Source of the DNA: Entomortierella parvispora
Lineage: Eukaryota; Mortierellomycota; Mortierellomycetes; Mortierellales; Mortierellaceae
Length of the DNA stretch: 64,000 bases
Direction: 5' to 3'
Assembly (NCBI GenBank): GCA_963573315.1
Contig: OY752147.1
Span: 2,294,001 to 2,358,000 of the forward strand
The position numbers and the translations under genes were made by a program. Each line of letters begins with the position of its first letter. Positions within the stretch are counted from its first letter, which is position 1. This document shows positions 11,943 to 23,306 of the stretch, piece by piece. The notes below the pieces were generated by a model. It did not search any database. It had not been told where the DNA came from and saw only the letters and a list, made by a program, of their open reading frames with translations.

Positions 11943-12716
11943 CAATAGACACAGGCCAGTTTTCAAAGGTTGTGTTTTCCGAGAAGACTTGTGGGAACAA
12001 TGACGAGGTCTGGGAAGGATGAAAGGATATTGTTGATGTTGGTCGTTAGCGAGAGGTGAGAGACTTGAAAGAGCTGGGGGTGCAGAGGAGCGAAAAGGAG
12101 CAAAGCAAATAATAAAGCAGAGGGGGGAGAGGGGCAGAAGGCAGGGACCAGGGTCAAAGGTAGCAGACAGGGGACGAACCAAAAAAGAAATCAGAAGAAC
12201 AGGTGAAAATAGTGGAGGAGGTCAAGAGGAAAGTGTACCCTGTGGCTTCCCCACGAGAAGAGAGGGTGGGCACTCATTCCGAGGTCATCTGGTACTCTAA
12301 GCAAAGCAAAGGAAACAAGCTGCGTTGTGTTCGGGTCAGGGGTTTGTGAGGACATGAACTCAGGCACACAACAATTGAACGTTGCGTCGACGGCGCGTGA
12401 GGCAAACAGGCAAAAAAAAAAAAAAAAAAGAAATAGGGGTCTGGTTGTGGGCGAAAGGAGAGGGGGTCCAAGCAATTGCAAGCCGCCTGTCTTTGTTGAC
12501 AGGCGCACAAGTAGCTGGCTCCGGAGCCAGAGATCCAAGGGTTCAGCAGAGCACAAGGATGTTGTTGGTCTTCGCCTTTGGCGCGTCTAATGGCTCTTTT
12601 GGGGCAGGACTGGACTGTCAAACAGACTCAGCCACCCGCGGTTGCAGAGGGGCGCGGACATGCTGAAAATGGAGCCATGCAAGCATTCTCTTCCCATCAC
12701 TCCGCCCCACCTCAAA
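11943..12716. promoter_or_regulatory. Divergent region with possible 5' exon of the DMP-like gene
   Basis: The minus strand has an open stretch around 12241-12360, beginning MSSQTPDPNTTQ, that ends in a usable GT donor. It could be a first exon of the DMP-like gene. A 17-A run sits at about 12412-12428. Otherwise this is the shared upstream region of two divergent genes. Confidence 0.35.
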
Positions 12717-14560
12717 ATGTCCTCATCAAGAGACCACAGATCAGGCAGTGGAAGCAGCAGCCGCAAGCGAGACCGCTCTCCTGAAGAAAGGACCTCCAGC
12801 AGCAAGCGCTCAGAGCGCGACCGCGATTACGACAAGGAGCGGGAACGTGGCGATGCCGGTCATTCTTCTTCCTCTAGCAGACACCATCGGTCTTCACGCG
12901 ATGCTGACGACGATGAATCAAGGAGAAAATCATCCTCCTCTTCTTCTAGAAAGGACGATCATTCCTCCAGCAGGAGAGACAAAGGATCATCATCCTCTAC
13001 TACAGACAAGCACGATCGTGCTCGTGATCGAGACAGGGACCGAAGTCGCAGTCGTGATCGTGATCATAGCTCTAGAAAGAGCTCCAGTTCTAGACACGAC
13101 CAAGACGAAAAGGGGAGTAAACGGGACAGACGAAAGGAGAGTGATAGGAGGGACAAGGGGAGGAGCAGTCGTTCCTCAAGGCGTGACAGCCGATCCGCCA
13201 GTGACGAAGACAGCGGCAGCAATGGCAGCAGCGGATCAGACACCGGCAGCAGTGGCAGCGAGTCTGAAAGTGAGGATGAGCTGATCAAGAAAGCAAAGTC
13301 CATGATTCAGAGTAAGCCAAAGAGAAACAAGTACAGGGGGGATGGAAACATGTAGAGAGATGATCTATTTTTGTTGCATACATCCAAGAAAGGCTGCTGA
13401 CCCGACCGCGGTTTTATTATTTTCTTGTCCATAGCCATTTCAGAAGACGACTACTTTAACAAGTCGACAGAATTCAGGTTATGGCTCCGCAAGTCCAAAA
13501 AGAAGTATTTCGAAGACTTGACGGCGGACGAAAACCGAAAGTACTTTCGCAAGTTTGTCCGCGCTTGGAACGATTACGATCTTGATGGTAACAACCCCCT
13601 CCTACCCCAGAATATAATATCCCGAGGTTCAATTGACATCACAGTGAGGCTAACGTAATTTACCTCCGACTTCCTTTTAAAACAATCTTTAGAATCTTAC
13701 TACAAAGGAATCCGATCCTCTCAAATCCCAAGTAGAGAGACGACGAAATATCAGTGGGGATTCGCTAAAAAGATTGGGAAAGATGATCAGTACAAGGTCG
13801 ACAGCATCCGGGATTCTATTGACACGATGACCAATACCCGCTTCGCCAATGAAGTCAGTCGACTGACTGGAAAATCGACAGCCGCTGGATTAGAGCCTTC
13901 AGCACTGACCAGGAGAACCGTTGGACCCACGATGCCCCCAGGACCATCGTCAAGGAGGCCCCTGACGGCGGATGAAGGTACCGATCCTTAAGAGGCCGCC
14001 CTCGTTGCCTGTCATCCACATGTTTTGTAATTGTCGACTAACTGTTCTGGCCATTTTTTCTAACTTCATTCACACACAAAAAAAAAACAGTTGCCGAAAA
14101 GGAAGAACAGGAAGAACAGATGCGTCGCCTTCGTCGCAAGGAACAAAAGGATTATCGTAAATCCAAAGAAGTCATCATGGAGGAACTCGTCCCCAAAGCA
14201 ACAGGACGGGAAGCCATGCTCGAGAAGCGGAGAGCCCAGACAGCGTACCATCGACGGGAGCGGTCACCGGATGTGGAGTTGCCTGAACAGGATCTGATGG
14301 GTACAGGCGACGACTATAAATCATTGCTGATGGCCGAGAGACGTCGAAAGGAGGCATCGGAAAATCGACGCTATGGCGTGCCAGCTGGACCAGGGAAGGG
14401 TCCTTCAACTTTGTCCTCATACCCTTCTGGTGGCGCATCTGGCGGTAATGTCGGAAGTGTTTTGGAGGCGAAGCAGGCGGCCTTCAAAGAGAAAGAAGAA
14501 AAGCAGCTGGAGGCATTCAGGCAGCTTTGGGCTCAATCCCAAGCAGCCAAGGGTCTGTAG
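12717..14560 (+). CDS. RS-rich nuclear protein, SCI1/NKAPD1-like
   Basis: Four exons, 12717-13311, 13435-13587, 13693-13977 and 14091-14560; all phases agree, product 500 aa. Residues 1-195 are Ser/Arg/Asp/Lys-rich with RS and RD dipeptides, as in splicing-associated proteins. The conserved core spans exons 1-2: ISEDDYFNKSTEFRLWL, then KKYFEDLTADENRKYFRKFV and W.DYD, the signature of the plant style cell-cycle inhibitor 1 / NKAPD1-type block. Exon 3 adds KYQWGFAKKIGKDD and NTRFANEV. Exon 4 is a charged helix ending in KEEKQLEAFRQLWAQSQ. A nuclear role in RNA processing is inferred from composition and family. In-frame ATGs at 12642 and 12663 are possible earlier starts. Confidence 0.75.
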
Positions 14561-14768
14561 ACCGATCCGATCTTTTTTCTTTTCAAAAAAAAACGAAGAG
14601 CACTTCTTTTTATATTGGTTGTCATCATTGTCTACTTTTACAATCTGTCGATAAAGAAACATTTTGAACGGTAGGAATACGAGAAAGGATGGGGATGGAA
14701 AGGGTGAAAGTATAAACATTATCGTCATTGAAAAAAGGAATCAAAAAACACGCGAGATTGGACACCTT

Positions 14769-16758
14769 TTACTTCTTGCAGGTGTTCTTGTGAGTCGAGT
14801 TCCAGTGGTTGATCTGGCAGGGTCTGGAGCAGTAGGCAACCTTGTTGCACTTGGCGCACTTGATCAAGGGCTTGGGCTTCAACTCGGCAGAGCGACCCTC
14901 GTTGGCAACGTTGTCAGCACGACCGCAGTTGGCGCAAGAGGAGACACCAGGGCCCTTGAAGGCCTTCTTCAAGGCCTCAGAGGCATCGATCAAAGCGGGC
15001 ATGGGGTCAGCAGAGATCAAGCCAGTGCGGGTGGCGGAGCGGGCCTGGAAAGCACTGTAGGCGGTGCGCTTGATCTCGTTATATCCAGTTTCGACACCGT
15101 AAAGCTCCTTGAAGCGCACATCGGCCTCCTGGGCCTTTGCGTAGTATCCCTGGGCCTCCTTGATGATGCTGGTCTGCTTCAATGCCTGGTTGCTCTTCTT
15201 CTTGGTGGCGTTGGTGGGGGCAGACTGAAGGGTCAAGGTGGCGAGAGCATAGTATGCGTTGGGGAGGGTACGAGAGTCGGGGTGAGCAGCCGCGACAAAG
15301 GACTTGAAGTGGTGAAGAGCATCCTGAGCGTTGTGAGTGGCGTAGTAAACGTTTCCGAGGGTAGAGTGGTTCTCGACGTTGATGGGCTCGCAGGTCAAAG
15401 CCTCCTCCAAATCCTCGTTGCAAAGCTATACGCAATCGATAGAGAGACCAGATGTCAGAATACCCATATAAAAATCAAACTGAGTGGCTCCAACGCTTCC
15501 ATGGGCATGGTAAGAATGCATACCTTGTAGTTGCGGAGGGCCATTTGGCAGGAAGCGCGGAGCTCCAACATGCGACCCTTGATGGGAGCAAACTCCTGGA
15601 TGGCGAAAGTAAGGGTCTGGATGCAGTGCTCGAACTGCTGACCGCACCAGAGGATCATGATGACTATTGGTGCAATTGACAAAGAGAGAGAGGGAAGGTT
15701 GATCAGCAAACATTGTAAACAGTGAGAGTCAGGGTCAGAAACAAAGTTCGTGCAACATTGGGTTGCCTTCAAAGAATGGGATGTTGGCGGTGAAAAATGA
15801 GGCAAGAGGGATGGGAAGCCTTGCGTAAAATAGACCTGAGAGCCACTCAACGAACTCCAAGAGGGCCAATTGCACACGAATACGCAGCAAATGGCTTCTT
15901 CCCATCCAGATTAAGCGTGATTCCCAACAGAGCCCTCTCCTCTTTTCTTCCCCATTGAATCATAAAATGTGTCTCTTCTCGCCTGATCAAGGATAGAGGA
16001 AGAAGGAAGGCAGGACGTCATGCTGACAATCCAGCCATGGGCCATATTCCTTGGAGTGTCAATGTCACAGGCGCAGAGAAGACGATCCAAAACTTACCAA
16101 AGACAACAGAGTCGCGAGTGTAGATGGTAGTGTGCTGCTCGGCACCCTCCTCATCAGAGTCGACGGTGGCGGTGGAGGTGCCCTCGGGGTTGTAGGTCTG
16201 GACGTACATCTCGTACTGCTCAGCGAGCTTGAGGATTCGCTGGTTCATCTGGGTAGCCTTCTCGTCGAGGAGGAAAGCAGCCATAAGATCCTTGGTGACT
16301 GATACGATCTCATCCTTATGCTTCTCAATCAACTCGGCCTCGGCACCCTCAGGGATCTCGTTCAAGCGCTCCATGGCCTTGGCAAAGAGCTCCTTGGCCT
16401 CGAAGTAGTTCTGGTAGATGGGATGAGGTATTAGATTAGATTAGCGTCCAATGTGATGCGATGCGATGAGGAGCGAGATGGATCCAGACGATTCCATGCC
16501 CATCTTCAAGACTGCACTGATCCTCGAGGACTTTTGGTCACGAACCTTGACCAAAGGGTCGGTGGTCTTGTCCTTGGTGCCGTTGAGCTCGAGAAGGTCA
16601 AAGTCGTTTCGCTGGAGGGCCTGCTGGCTGTGCTCCTGGTCGTGGGTATGGTCGTGGCTGCAGTCGGGACCGTGGACGTGCTCCTCGGTGGTGGCAACGA
16701 CGTTATCGACGGGGGTGTCCTCGACAGCGACAGCAGGGGCGGGGTTGGAGTCAGCCAT
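14769..16758 (-). CDS. MYND zinc-finger protein with TPR-like helical repeats
   Basis: Four exons, 16546-16758, 16098-16410, 15524-15663 and 14769-15425; all phases agree, product 440 aa. The N-terminus is acidic and His-rich (HVHGPDCSHDHTHDQEH). The middle is helical with TPR-like repeats: NYFEAKELFAKAMERL, WCGQQFEHCIQTLTFAI and LGNVYYATHNAQDALHHF. The C-terminus is a MYND finger with ordered CxxC, CAKC, YCSRPC, H and C ligands, ending at the stop. MYND fingers bind Pro-rich peptides; TPRs bind partner proteins. I do not recognise a more precise family. The third intron (15664-16097, 434 nt) is unusually long. Codon use is strongly biased to C/G endings, suggesting high expression. Divergent from the arrestin gene. 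Confidence 0.82.
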
Positions 16759-17437
16759 GGTTGATCAGTTGGGAGATGTGGTGGGGGGGGAGGTGAGTAG
16801 AGAAGAAGGATGAAATGGAAAGAGATGGATTGTTGAAAGGAGCGGGATCTTGTAAGTCTCCCTTTCCTGCCTTCCTCCACCCCCTGGCGGCCCATCGCGC
16901 CCCGTTTGGATATCTCCTGCCTACCTGCTGGCCGGGAGGGACTCAGTGATTCAGTGGCCAGTGGCGGTGGCTTGTAACTCATCACGTGATGATTCTATTC
17001 GCGCATTTTGGTGGCTGCAAAGAGAGTTCCGTGTGGCACTCGGGCTGGAAAGAGGGCGCTGCTGCTGAACAGCCTCGAAACACGGCCCCAGCAGGAGCCC
17101 TGTGCCAACGCAGCCAATCGCGGAGCTTGTCGCGGCCCTTTGTCCTTTTTACCAGCGATTTGATCCTATTCCTGATTTCCATTTCACACATACACCTCAC
17201 ACTCACTCGCGCGCGCCCCCACTGCTGCTCCCCTGCTCCCCTCTCCTGCTGCTGCAATACCCCTGCTCGTTTCTCCACGCCGCTGTTTGCTTTGCTGCTT
17301 CTCTTTACTCTCCTCTCACTTTCCATTCCTCCATTCCGCTTTCCTCTTTTCTTCTCTTCCTTCTTCAACATTCATTCATTCATTCGTACTGCCTCATCTC
17401 TCCCCCCCTCACTTTTGAATCCCCTCGCTTGCTGCCG
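16759..17437. promoter_or_regulatory. Divergent promoter region, MYND-TPR / arrestin genes
   Basis: About 680 bp with no supportable gene. A CT-rich leader precedes the arrestin start (17200-17420). A palindromic ATCACGTGAT lies at 16981-16990; it contains CACGTG, the E-box core bound by bHLH factors, and could serve both genes. Confidence 0.45.
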
Positions 17438-19806
17438 ATGCTCCGACTTGCAAGGTCCTTTCCCTTCTTCAACCAGCCAGAGGCAAATCCCGCCCAGTCC
17501 TTCATTCATCCAACCAACGGCTTCTCAATCTCAGTCCCCACAAAGTGCAGCCTCGACAACTATTATGGGCCTGGCACCGTCTTCAACGGGCAACTAAACC
17601 TGCAGCTTGTCAAACACATCTCCAGTCCCTGCCGCCTTCGAGTCATTCTTACCTGTTATCATACCATCCCTGAAGCAACTTCACCTGCGACACTTGACCA
17701 CCAGCTCTCCGACTCGACTGCTGCCACGGCCCCTGCCGCTACCTCTGTACCCCGCAACTCTTCGTCTTCAACCTCCTCGAGCCTTTCCGCAGGCTCTGGC
17801 CAAGAGCATTATCAACAACCACAGTCTCAATTGTTTACAGTTGAGCATGTTCTTGTCGTGGACCAGGCCCTCGTTGCAAAGAGGCATTCCTATCTGTTCA
17901 ACATTAAGTTTCCTCGAGTCAACCTGCCAGCCTCAATGACTGTATGTACATAGGGTATCATCACCGCCCATATCCCACCCCTTCCCCTCAACCGTTCTGT
18001 TCGTTGTTGCTTGCTCCTATATTTTTTTTTCTCAGACCGAGCGAGTGAGTGAGTGAGAGAGAATATTAACTTTAAGGATGAATGCGTCATCTTTTACGTT
18101 CTTTTTTTTTTTCTTTACTGAAATGTTAGGATGGAGATCGTTCAGTGGCATACAGCATTCATGGAGAGCTTACCTTCGAAACCAGTACTGGCGATATTGC
18201 AAGCAAGAGCAGCGTCTGCTCTCCTCCAGTTCACTTGAAGTATCTACCTATTGTTCCTACCTCGATCCCCCACTTTCCAGTGATTGAAATGGCTCAAGTG
18301 CAGGATCCGTACAATGGCCAGACTCTGTTCAAGGCCACGCTTCAGAGCCCCCAACGCGGATTGTGTCCAGGTACGTTTCTGTTTTCTGTTTGTGCTTGGG
18401 CTTATTTGACACAGTTCATCCGACCATTCTCTCCGCTCTCTTTTGCAAAAGAGAGCGTTGAGGAGAACAAGAGTGGGGGCAGTGCATGAAATGATTGAAA
18501 AGATGACAACAACACAAAAGAATTGACGCAGCGCCAGGGCGTGCAGACAAGAGAAAACACAAAAAAAGTCCACATGCCCAAAATGCACAGAAAAGGGAGC
18601 AACGTTTTTCCTGGTAGCGCCAAACCCTGATTCAGATTGGATTTAAAACAGCGTTCATGCAACACTGTATCCAGGGAAGTGTGTCCTTTCGGTCATTATC
18701 TTACTCCTTCACTTCTTTTAACCACTCTAGGTGAGTCCTTGCCGCTGTCCATCACCCTCACCAACGAATCCGACACGGAACTGCAGTTCATCCATCTCGG
18801 TCTTGTTCGTGTCATCTCCTACCCGAACGCCGCACTTGCTCATGCCACACCCGCCCCCACCCCGGAGCCCGTCACCGTCCACTCTGTGACAATTCCGGTC
18901 GCAAAGGTCGGTAACAAGCACTCAACTTGGGTCGAGGCGATCCAGTTTAAGGTGCCTTCCAACCTCGGACTGATCCCCACCACCAACAAGGTGATCACCC
19001 CTCTCTACAAGGTCGACTATTACCTCTCCGTGTCATTGCCTGTGGCAAGTCGTCATACCGGACTCGCCAGCTGGTTCACTCCTACCGTAAAGGGACCCCC
19101 TCCTGTGGACATTTCTCTCATCCGTCCCAATGCGGATGCCACTGCCACGACAGGATCCAACGGAGTCGAAAATCGTCCAAAAAGAAAAACCTCGGGCGAC
19201 AAATTGATCAGGATCAATCTGCAACAGGACCGTATTACGACTGTCAACTCGTCGATGAAATGGCCAACTCTGATTCAATTGCCCTTGGTACCCGTCATCA
19301 TTGGAACTGTTCCTTACAGTGTCAGCGAGCGTCAGCTGCGATGGCCCATCCCCAACTATCTGGACGTCATGGATAGACCACGGTTTGTGCGGGATCGATT
19401 CGAAGAGGAGATGATTCAACACTTGAAGAGTCTAGAGACCTTGATTGTCGACGAAGATGATGAACAAGATATTGAGAGTCTGGTCCGAGCAGCCAGACGA
19501 TCCGGTTCTTCGGGCGAAAGCGATGACGAGGAAAACCAAAAGGCAAGCACACGGATACCACTTCGATTCAGGGACAGGGTCGCTCATCGCCAAGGATCGG
19601 GATCTTCGGCGGGATTGGGAACGCCTCCACCTTCGCCGCCACAGGGATCACCCATGGATAGTATCGCGTCCGGAATGCATACTCTACCAAGGATGACTCG
19701 TCGGTCTATGAGTCCCAAGGCGACTGGACTGGGCAAGGAGCTGTTGTTGGAGATGCATCATTCAAAAATTCAACAGTCTATACAATCAGGACTTCAGGAT
19801 ATTTGA
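17438..19806 (+). CDS. Arrestin-domain protein (ART/PalF-type)
   Basis: Three exons, 17438-17941, 18130-18370 and 18731-19806; product 606 aa. The arrestin N fold begins near residue 25 (GFSISVPTKCSLDNYYGPGTVFNGQLNLQL, interrupted here only by domain loops). The C fold begins near residue 250 with GESLPLSITLTNESD and continues to about residue 430 (PNYLDVMDRPRF). The tail is acidic then Ser/Pro-rich (DEDDEQDIESL, TPPPSPPQGSP). Fungal alpha-arrestins link membrane cargo to HECT ubiquitin ligases for endocytosis, or act in ambient pH signalling. No clear PPxY motif is visible in the tail, so which role applies is open. The second intron is 360 nt, long for this window. Confidence 0.78.
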
Positions 19807-20162
19807 AAACATGTCTTCATTTTTTTTTCGCATTTTTCTTTCTTCGTTATCTTCTTTCATCATATCCTCCCCTGATGGCTGCATACCCAAACTCTCCACA
19901 TTTGTGCTCTGGCAAGCAAACTAGGCGATTAGATATCAAGTACACATGTATTGCCAGCTCTGTATTTTTCCCCTCATGTCCGACGACACCCACACCACGC
20001 ACTCGCGTCCTTGTACATAATAAAAATAAATGTTACTATCTTTTTTGTCGCTCTTTGGCTCTTTCTTCCTGGGCAGTATGCATGGGGATTGAAGTATGAA
20101 AAAGAAAGAAAAAATCGGGTTTATTATCTGAAATTAAAAGAGTATGAGCGGGGTCCGGGAGC
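19807..20162. other. Convergent 3' region
   Basis: About 350 bp between the stop codons of the arrestin and the ATPase genes. T-rich and AT-rich, with AATAAA-like sequence near 20021-20031 on the plus strand. Nothing else seen. Confidence 0.6.
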
Positions 20163-23100
20163 TTAGAACCAAGCGTTGAAGAGGCGCAAGTACATCATCT
20201 TTGCACCCTGAGTGACCAAAAAGTAGGAACACAAGGCCCCGACGAGGTAGGCGTAAAAGATGGCAGGCAGGCGGACAAAGCTCAAGAGCTCTGCAAACAC
20301 ATCAACATAAGGCAACACCAAGACAATGGTCGAGATCACGACAGAACCGACCATGACGGGCCAGGCAGGCGTCGACTGGATAAAGGCAATCTTGGGCGAG
20401 CGGATCACGTAAATGACCAAGAGCTGGGACAGGGCTCCCTCCGTGAACCAAGCAGTCTGGAAAAGAGTCACCAAGGGAGAGTCGGCCGTCTTGATATCAA
20501 ACTTGAACCACATGAAGAGATAGGTGGTGATATCAAAAATGGAGGACCAAGGACCCATAAAGATCATGAAGCGCAGGATGGAGCGAATGTTCCAACGATG
20601 GGGCACGCGCAAGAACTCGGGATCCATGTGGTCCCAGGGAATAGTCGTCTGCGAGATGTCGTAAAGCAAATTCTGAGTCAAGATATGGATAGGTTGCATA
20701 GGCAAGAAGGGCAACCAGGAAGAGGCTACGAGCATCGAAAAGACGTTTCCAAAGTTGGACGAGATCGCCATCATAATGTACTTCATCGTGTTGCCGTAGG
20801 TGGTTCGACCGAGCAAGACCGATTCCGCAATGACCAAAAGTGACTTCTCGAGCAAGATCACATCTGCAGATTCCTTGGCAATGTCGGTGGCTGTGTCGAC
20901 CGAGATGCCGACATCGGCCTCCGAGAGGGCAGGCGCGTCATTGATACCGTCGCCCAAGAATCCAACCACATGGTCCCTGCGCTTCAACGCACGGATCACG
21001 AGCGACTTTTGAAGAGGTGTCAGCTTGGCAAAGATAGTGGCCCTCTCGGCCAAATCTGCAATCTGCTCATCATCGAGGCCGATCAAATCCTCGGTTGAGA
21101 CCACAGACTTGACGGGAAGGTCGATCTGCTGGCAGACCTTGCGACAGACCGCGGCAGAGTCCCCTGTGAGGACTTTAACCTCGACACCGAGCGACAACAA
21201 TTCCTTGACGGCGGGTCCAGTCGATTCTTTGGGTGGGTCCAAGAAACCAATGAGGCCAGCAAAGACCATGTTGCATTCGTCCTTGATACCGTAATCACTC
21301 TTGACGTTGTCGACCGTGCGGTAAGCGACAGCAACGACGCGGAGGCCATCGACGTTGAGGCCCTTGTTCATCTCGACCAAATGAGCAATCATCTCGGGGG
21401 TCAAGGTTTGGACCTGGCTTGTCTCGGGTCTGTCCAAAAGATCCAAAGACACTTGAGCGTCGTTAGCGGCTTCAGAATCGACCATCTGAATGTCAATGGA
21501 AGCGCGTCCCTCGCGCGGGATCACAATCTTGTCACAGATGCTCAACATCTCCTCGACGGCGCCCTTGGAAACGAGCATGGCCGAGTCATCCGAGATATCC
21601 TTCAGCACTACGGACATGCGACGACGCACGAAATCAAATGGAATCTCGTCCAACTTTTCATAACGAGCCGCAAAAACGACGGCGGCAGGAGTCAGGCCAG
21701 ATCCCATCTCGTGCGGGGTTTCCATGGCTTCATATATGGGCAGAGCTGAAGCCGTCTTTTCAAAGTACTCGACCACAGCGACATCCAACAAGTTCTTGAG
21801 ACCGGTCTGGAAACGAGAGTTCAAGAAGGCCAATTGCAAAGAATGGAGCGAGGCCTTGCCGTGGTAATCCAGATGACGGACCAGGACCACCTTGTTATCC
21901 GTCAAAGTGCCGGTCTTGTCAGTGCACAGCACATTCATAGATCCGAGGTTGATGATCGCATCCAAGTTCTTGACAATGCAACGCTTGCGGGACATCAGAT
22001 AAGCACCACGGGCCAGGTTCGAGTTGACAATCATGGGCAACATCTCGGGGGTCAGTCCCACAGCGACCGAAAGGGCGAAAAGTGCGGCATCCTTCCAGGA
22101 CTGGTGCACGAATCCGTTGATCAGCAGCACAGGTGGGACCATGAGGGCCATCAGACCAAAGAAGACCCAAGAGATGTTTCTGACACCCATCTGGAAAGCG
22201 TTCTCGGGGCGACGCTTGGAAAGCTCTTTGGCCATTGAGCCAAAGAAGGTTTCGGATCCAATCTTCTCCACAAGGACGGTGGCAGTACCAGAAACGACCG
22301 AAGTACCCATGTAGCACATGTCGGGGCGACCGAGGTCAATGTTTTCTCTCTCACCGCTCGACTCGGGATCGAAGCGACGGATACCGAGGCATCGGGAGAA
22401 GGATCGGAGGATCGAGTTCTTGAAGGAGGAGGAGGATGAGGAGGTCTCTTTCTTGATGGACTCGTCAAAGGGCATCTTGGCAGGTTTGATCACTTTGCCC
22501 ATCTGGATCGCGGATGCATCCATAGGCACAGCATCGTTCGCCGCAGTCTCATAGGAGTTGTTCTGGTTATGAATCCAAGAGTTCATCGCCTCGGATCCAG
22601 CACTGAACTTCTCCACGGGCATGGCCTCACCGGTCAAAGCGGCCTGTGAGACAAAGAGGTCCTTGCTCTCAATGACCTTGACATCTGCAGGGATCAAGTC
22701 ACCGGCCGAGAGCTGGACCCAATCGCCTGGCACCACATCCTCGATCGGGATATCCATTCGAACCGTTGCCTTTTCCATGATTCGGACAACATCCTCAGGA
22801 GTGGGGTCTCGAGTGTCGGGGCAAGAGTACAAACGAGTGACCGTGATCAGGGTTGAGACCATGCTTTTCAAGCTCTGAGCCGCCGCCACCGATTTCCATT
22901 CTTGCCAGAAGCGCAGACCAGTGGACAGAACCACCATAAAATACATGACCGACGCGCCTTGGACATCGTCCGAGAGAATCGTGGCCGTTCCCAGGATGGC
23001 CAACAGGATGTTGAACGGATGGACCAAAGCACGGAACAGGACCTTGTACCAAACTTGATCATTCCCGAACGAGATCACGTTCTTGCCATGGATCTCCTTT

Positions 23101-23306
23101 TGTTTCTCGACCTGCTCGTCATTGAGAGGAGTCAGGCCATAAAACTCGGGAGAGGTTGGCAATGGGGAGGTGATGGTCGTGATGGAATGGACAGTGTCAT
23201 AGACAGTACCGTGTTGACCGGCGTTGAAGTAATCAGGACGATTGTTGTTGTTGTTAACAGAGTCGGCGGCCTTGACGGCGCCAACGTGGTGGACAGAGGG
23301 GGACAT
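20163..23306 (-). CDS. P3B (MgtA/MgtB-type) magnesium-transporting P-type ATPase
   Basis: Intronless, 1047 aa from the ATG at 23306; the frame stays open to 23429 with another ATG there. P-type ATPase motifs are complete: TGEAMPVEK near residue 224 (actuator), CTDKTGTLT with the phosphorylated Asp near 462, KGAVEEML in the N domain, LTGD, and GDGINDAPALSEAD near 783. VGLTPEMLPMIV before the phosphorylation site is the hallmark of the MgtA group, as is NLLYDISQ. The predicted role is ATP-driven Mg2+ (or Ni2+) movement across a membrane. A Ser/His-rich insert of about 90 residues follows the actuator motif. The family is mainly bacterial and the gene lacks introns, unlike almost all large neighbours, so lateral origin is plausible. 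Confidence 0.9.
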   Translation of the reverse strand: MSPSVHHVGAVKAADSVNNNNNRPDYFNAGQHGTVYDTVHSITTITSPLPTSPEFYGLTPLNDEQVEKQKEIHGKNVISFGNDQVWYKVLFRALVHPFNILLAILGTATILSDDVQGASVMYFMVVLSTGLRFWQEWKSVAAAQSLKSMVSTLITVTRLYSCPDTRDPTPEDVVRIMEKATVRMDIPIEDVVPGDWVQLSAGDLIPADVKVIESKDLFVSQAALTGEAMPVEKFSAGSEAMNSWIHNQNNSYETAANDAVPMDASAIQMGKVIKPAKMPFDESIKKETSSSSSSFKNSILRSFSRCLGIRRFDPESSGERENIDLGRPDMCYMGTSVVSGTATVLVEKIGSETFFGSMAKELSKRRPENAFQMGVRNISWVFFGLMALMVPPVLLINGFVHQSWKDAALFALSVAVGLTPEMLPMIVNSNLARGAYLMSRKRCIVKNLDAIINLGSMNVLCTDKTGTLTDNKVVLVRHLDYHGKASLHSLQLAFLNSRFQTGLKNLLDVAVVEYFEKTASALPIYEAMETPHEMGSGLTPAAVVFAARYEKLDEIPFDFVRRRMSVVLKDISDDSAMLVSKGAVEEMLSICDKIVIPREGRASIDIQMVDSEAANDAQVSLDLLDRPETSQVQTLTPEMIAHLVEMNKGLNVDGLRVVAVAYRTVDNVKSDYGIKDECNMVFAGLIGFLDPPKESTGPAVKELLSLGVEVKVLTGDSAAVCRKVCQQIDLPVKSVVSTEDLIGLDDEQIADLAERATIFAKLTPLQKSLVIRALKRRDHVVGFLGDGINDAPALSEADVGISVDTATDIAKESADVILLEKSLLVIAESVLLGRTTYGNTMKYIMMAISSNFGNVFSMLVASSWLPFLPMQPIHILTQNLLYDISQTTIPWDHMDPEFLRVPHRWNIRSILRFMIFMGPWSSIFDITTYLFMWFKFDIKTADSPLVTLFQTAWFTEGALSQLLVIYVIRSPKIAFIQSTPAWPVMVGSVVISTIVLVLPYVDVFAELLSFVRLPAIFYAYLVGALCSYFLVTQGAKMMYLRLFNAWF

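Noticed and set aside
12191..12556. Secreted-protein-like frame with poly-Phe on the minus strand
   Set aside because: The Phe run comes from a 17-base homopolymer. Only the last part (12241-12360) might be a real 5' exon, and that is recorded under the divergent region.
14664..15530. 288-residue open frame on the plus strand
   Set aside because: It mirrors the exon encoding the MYND finger and TPR-like helices, which has clear motifs on the minus strand.
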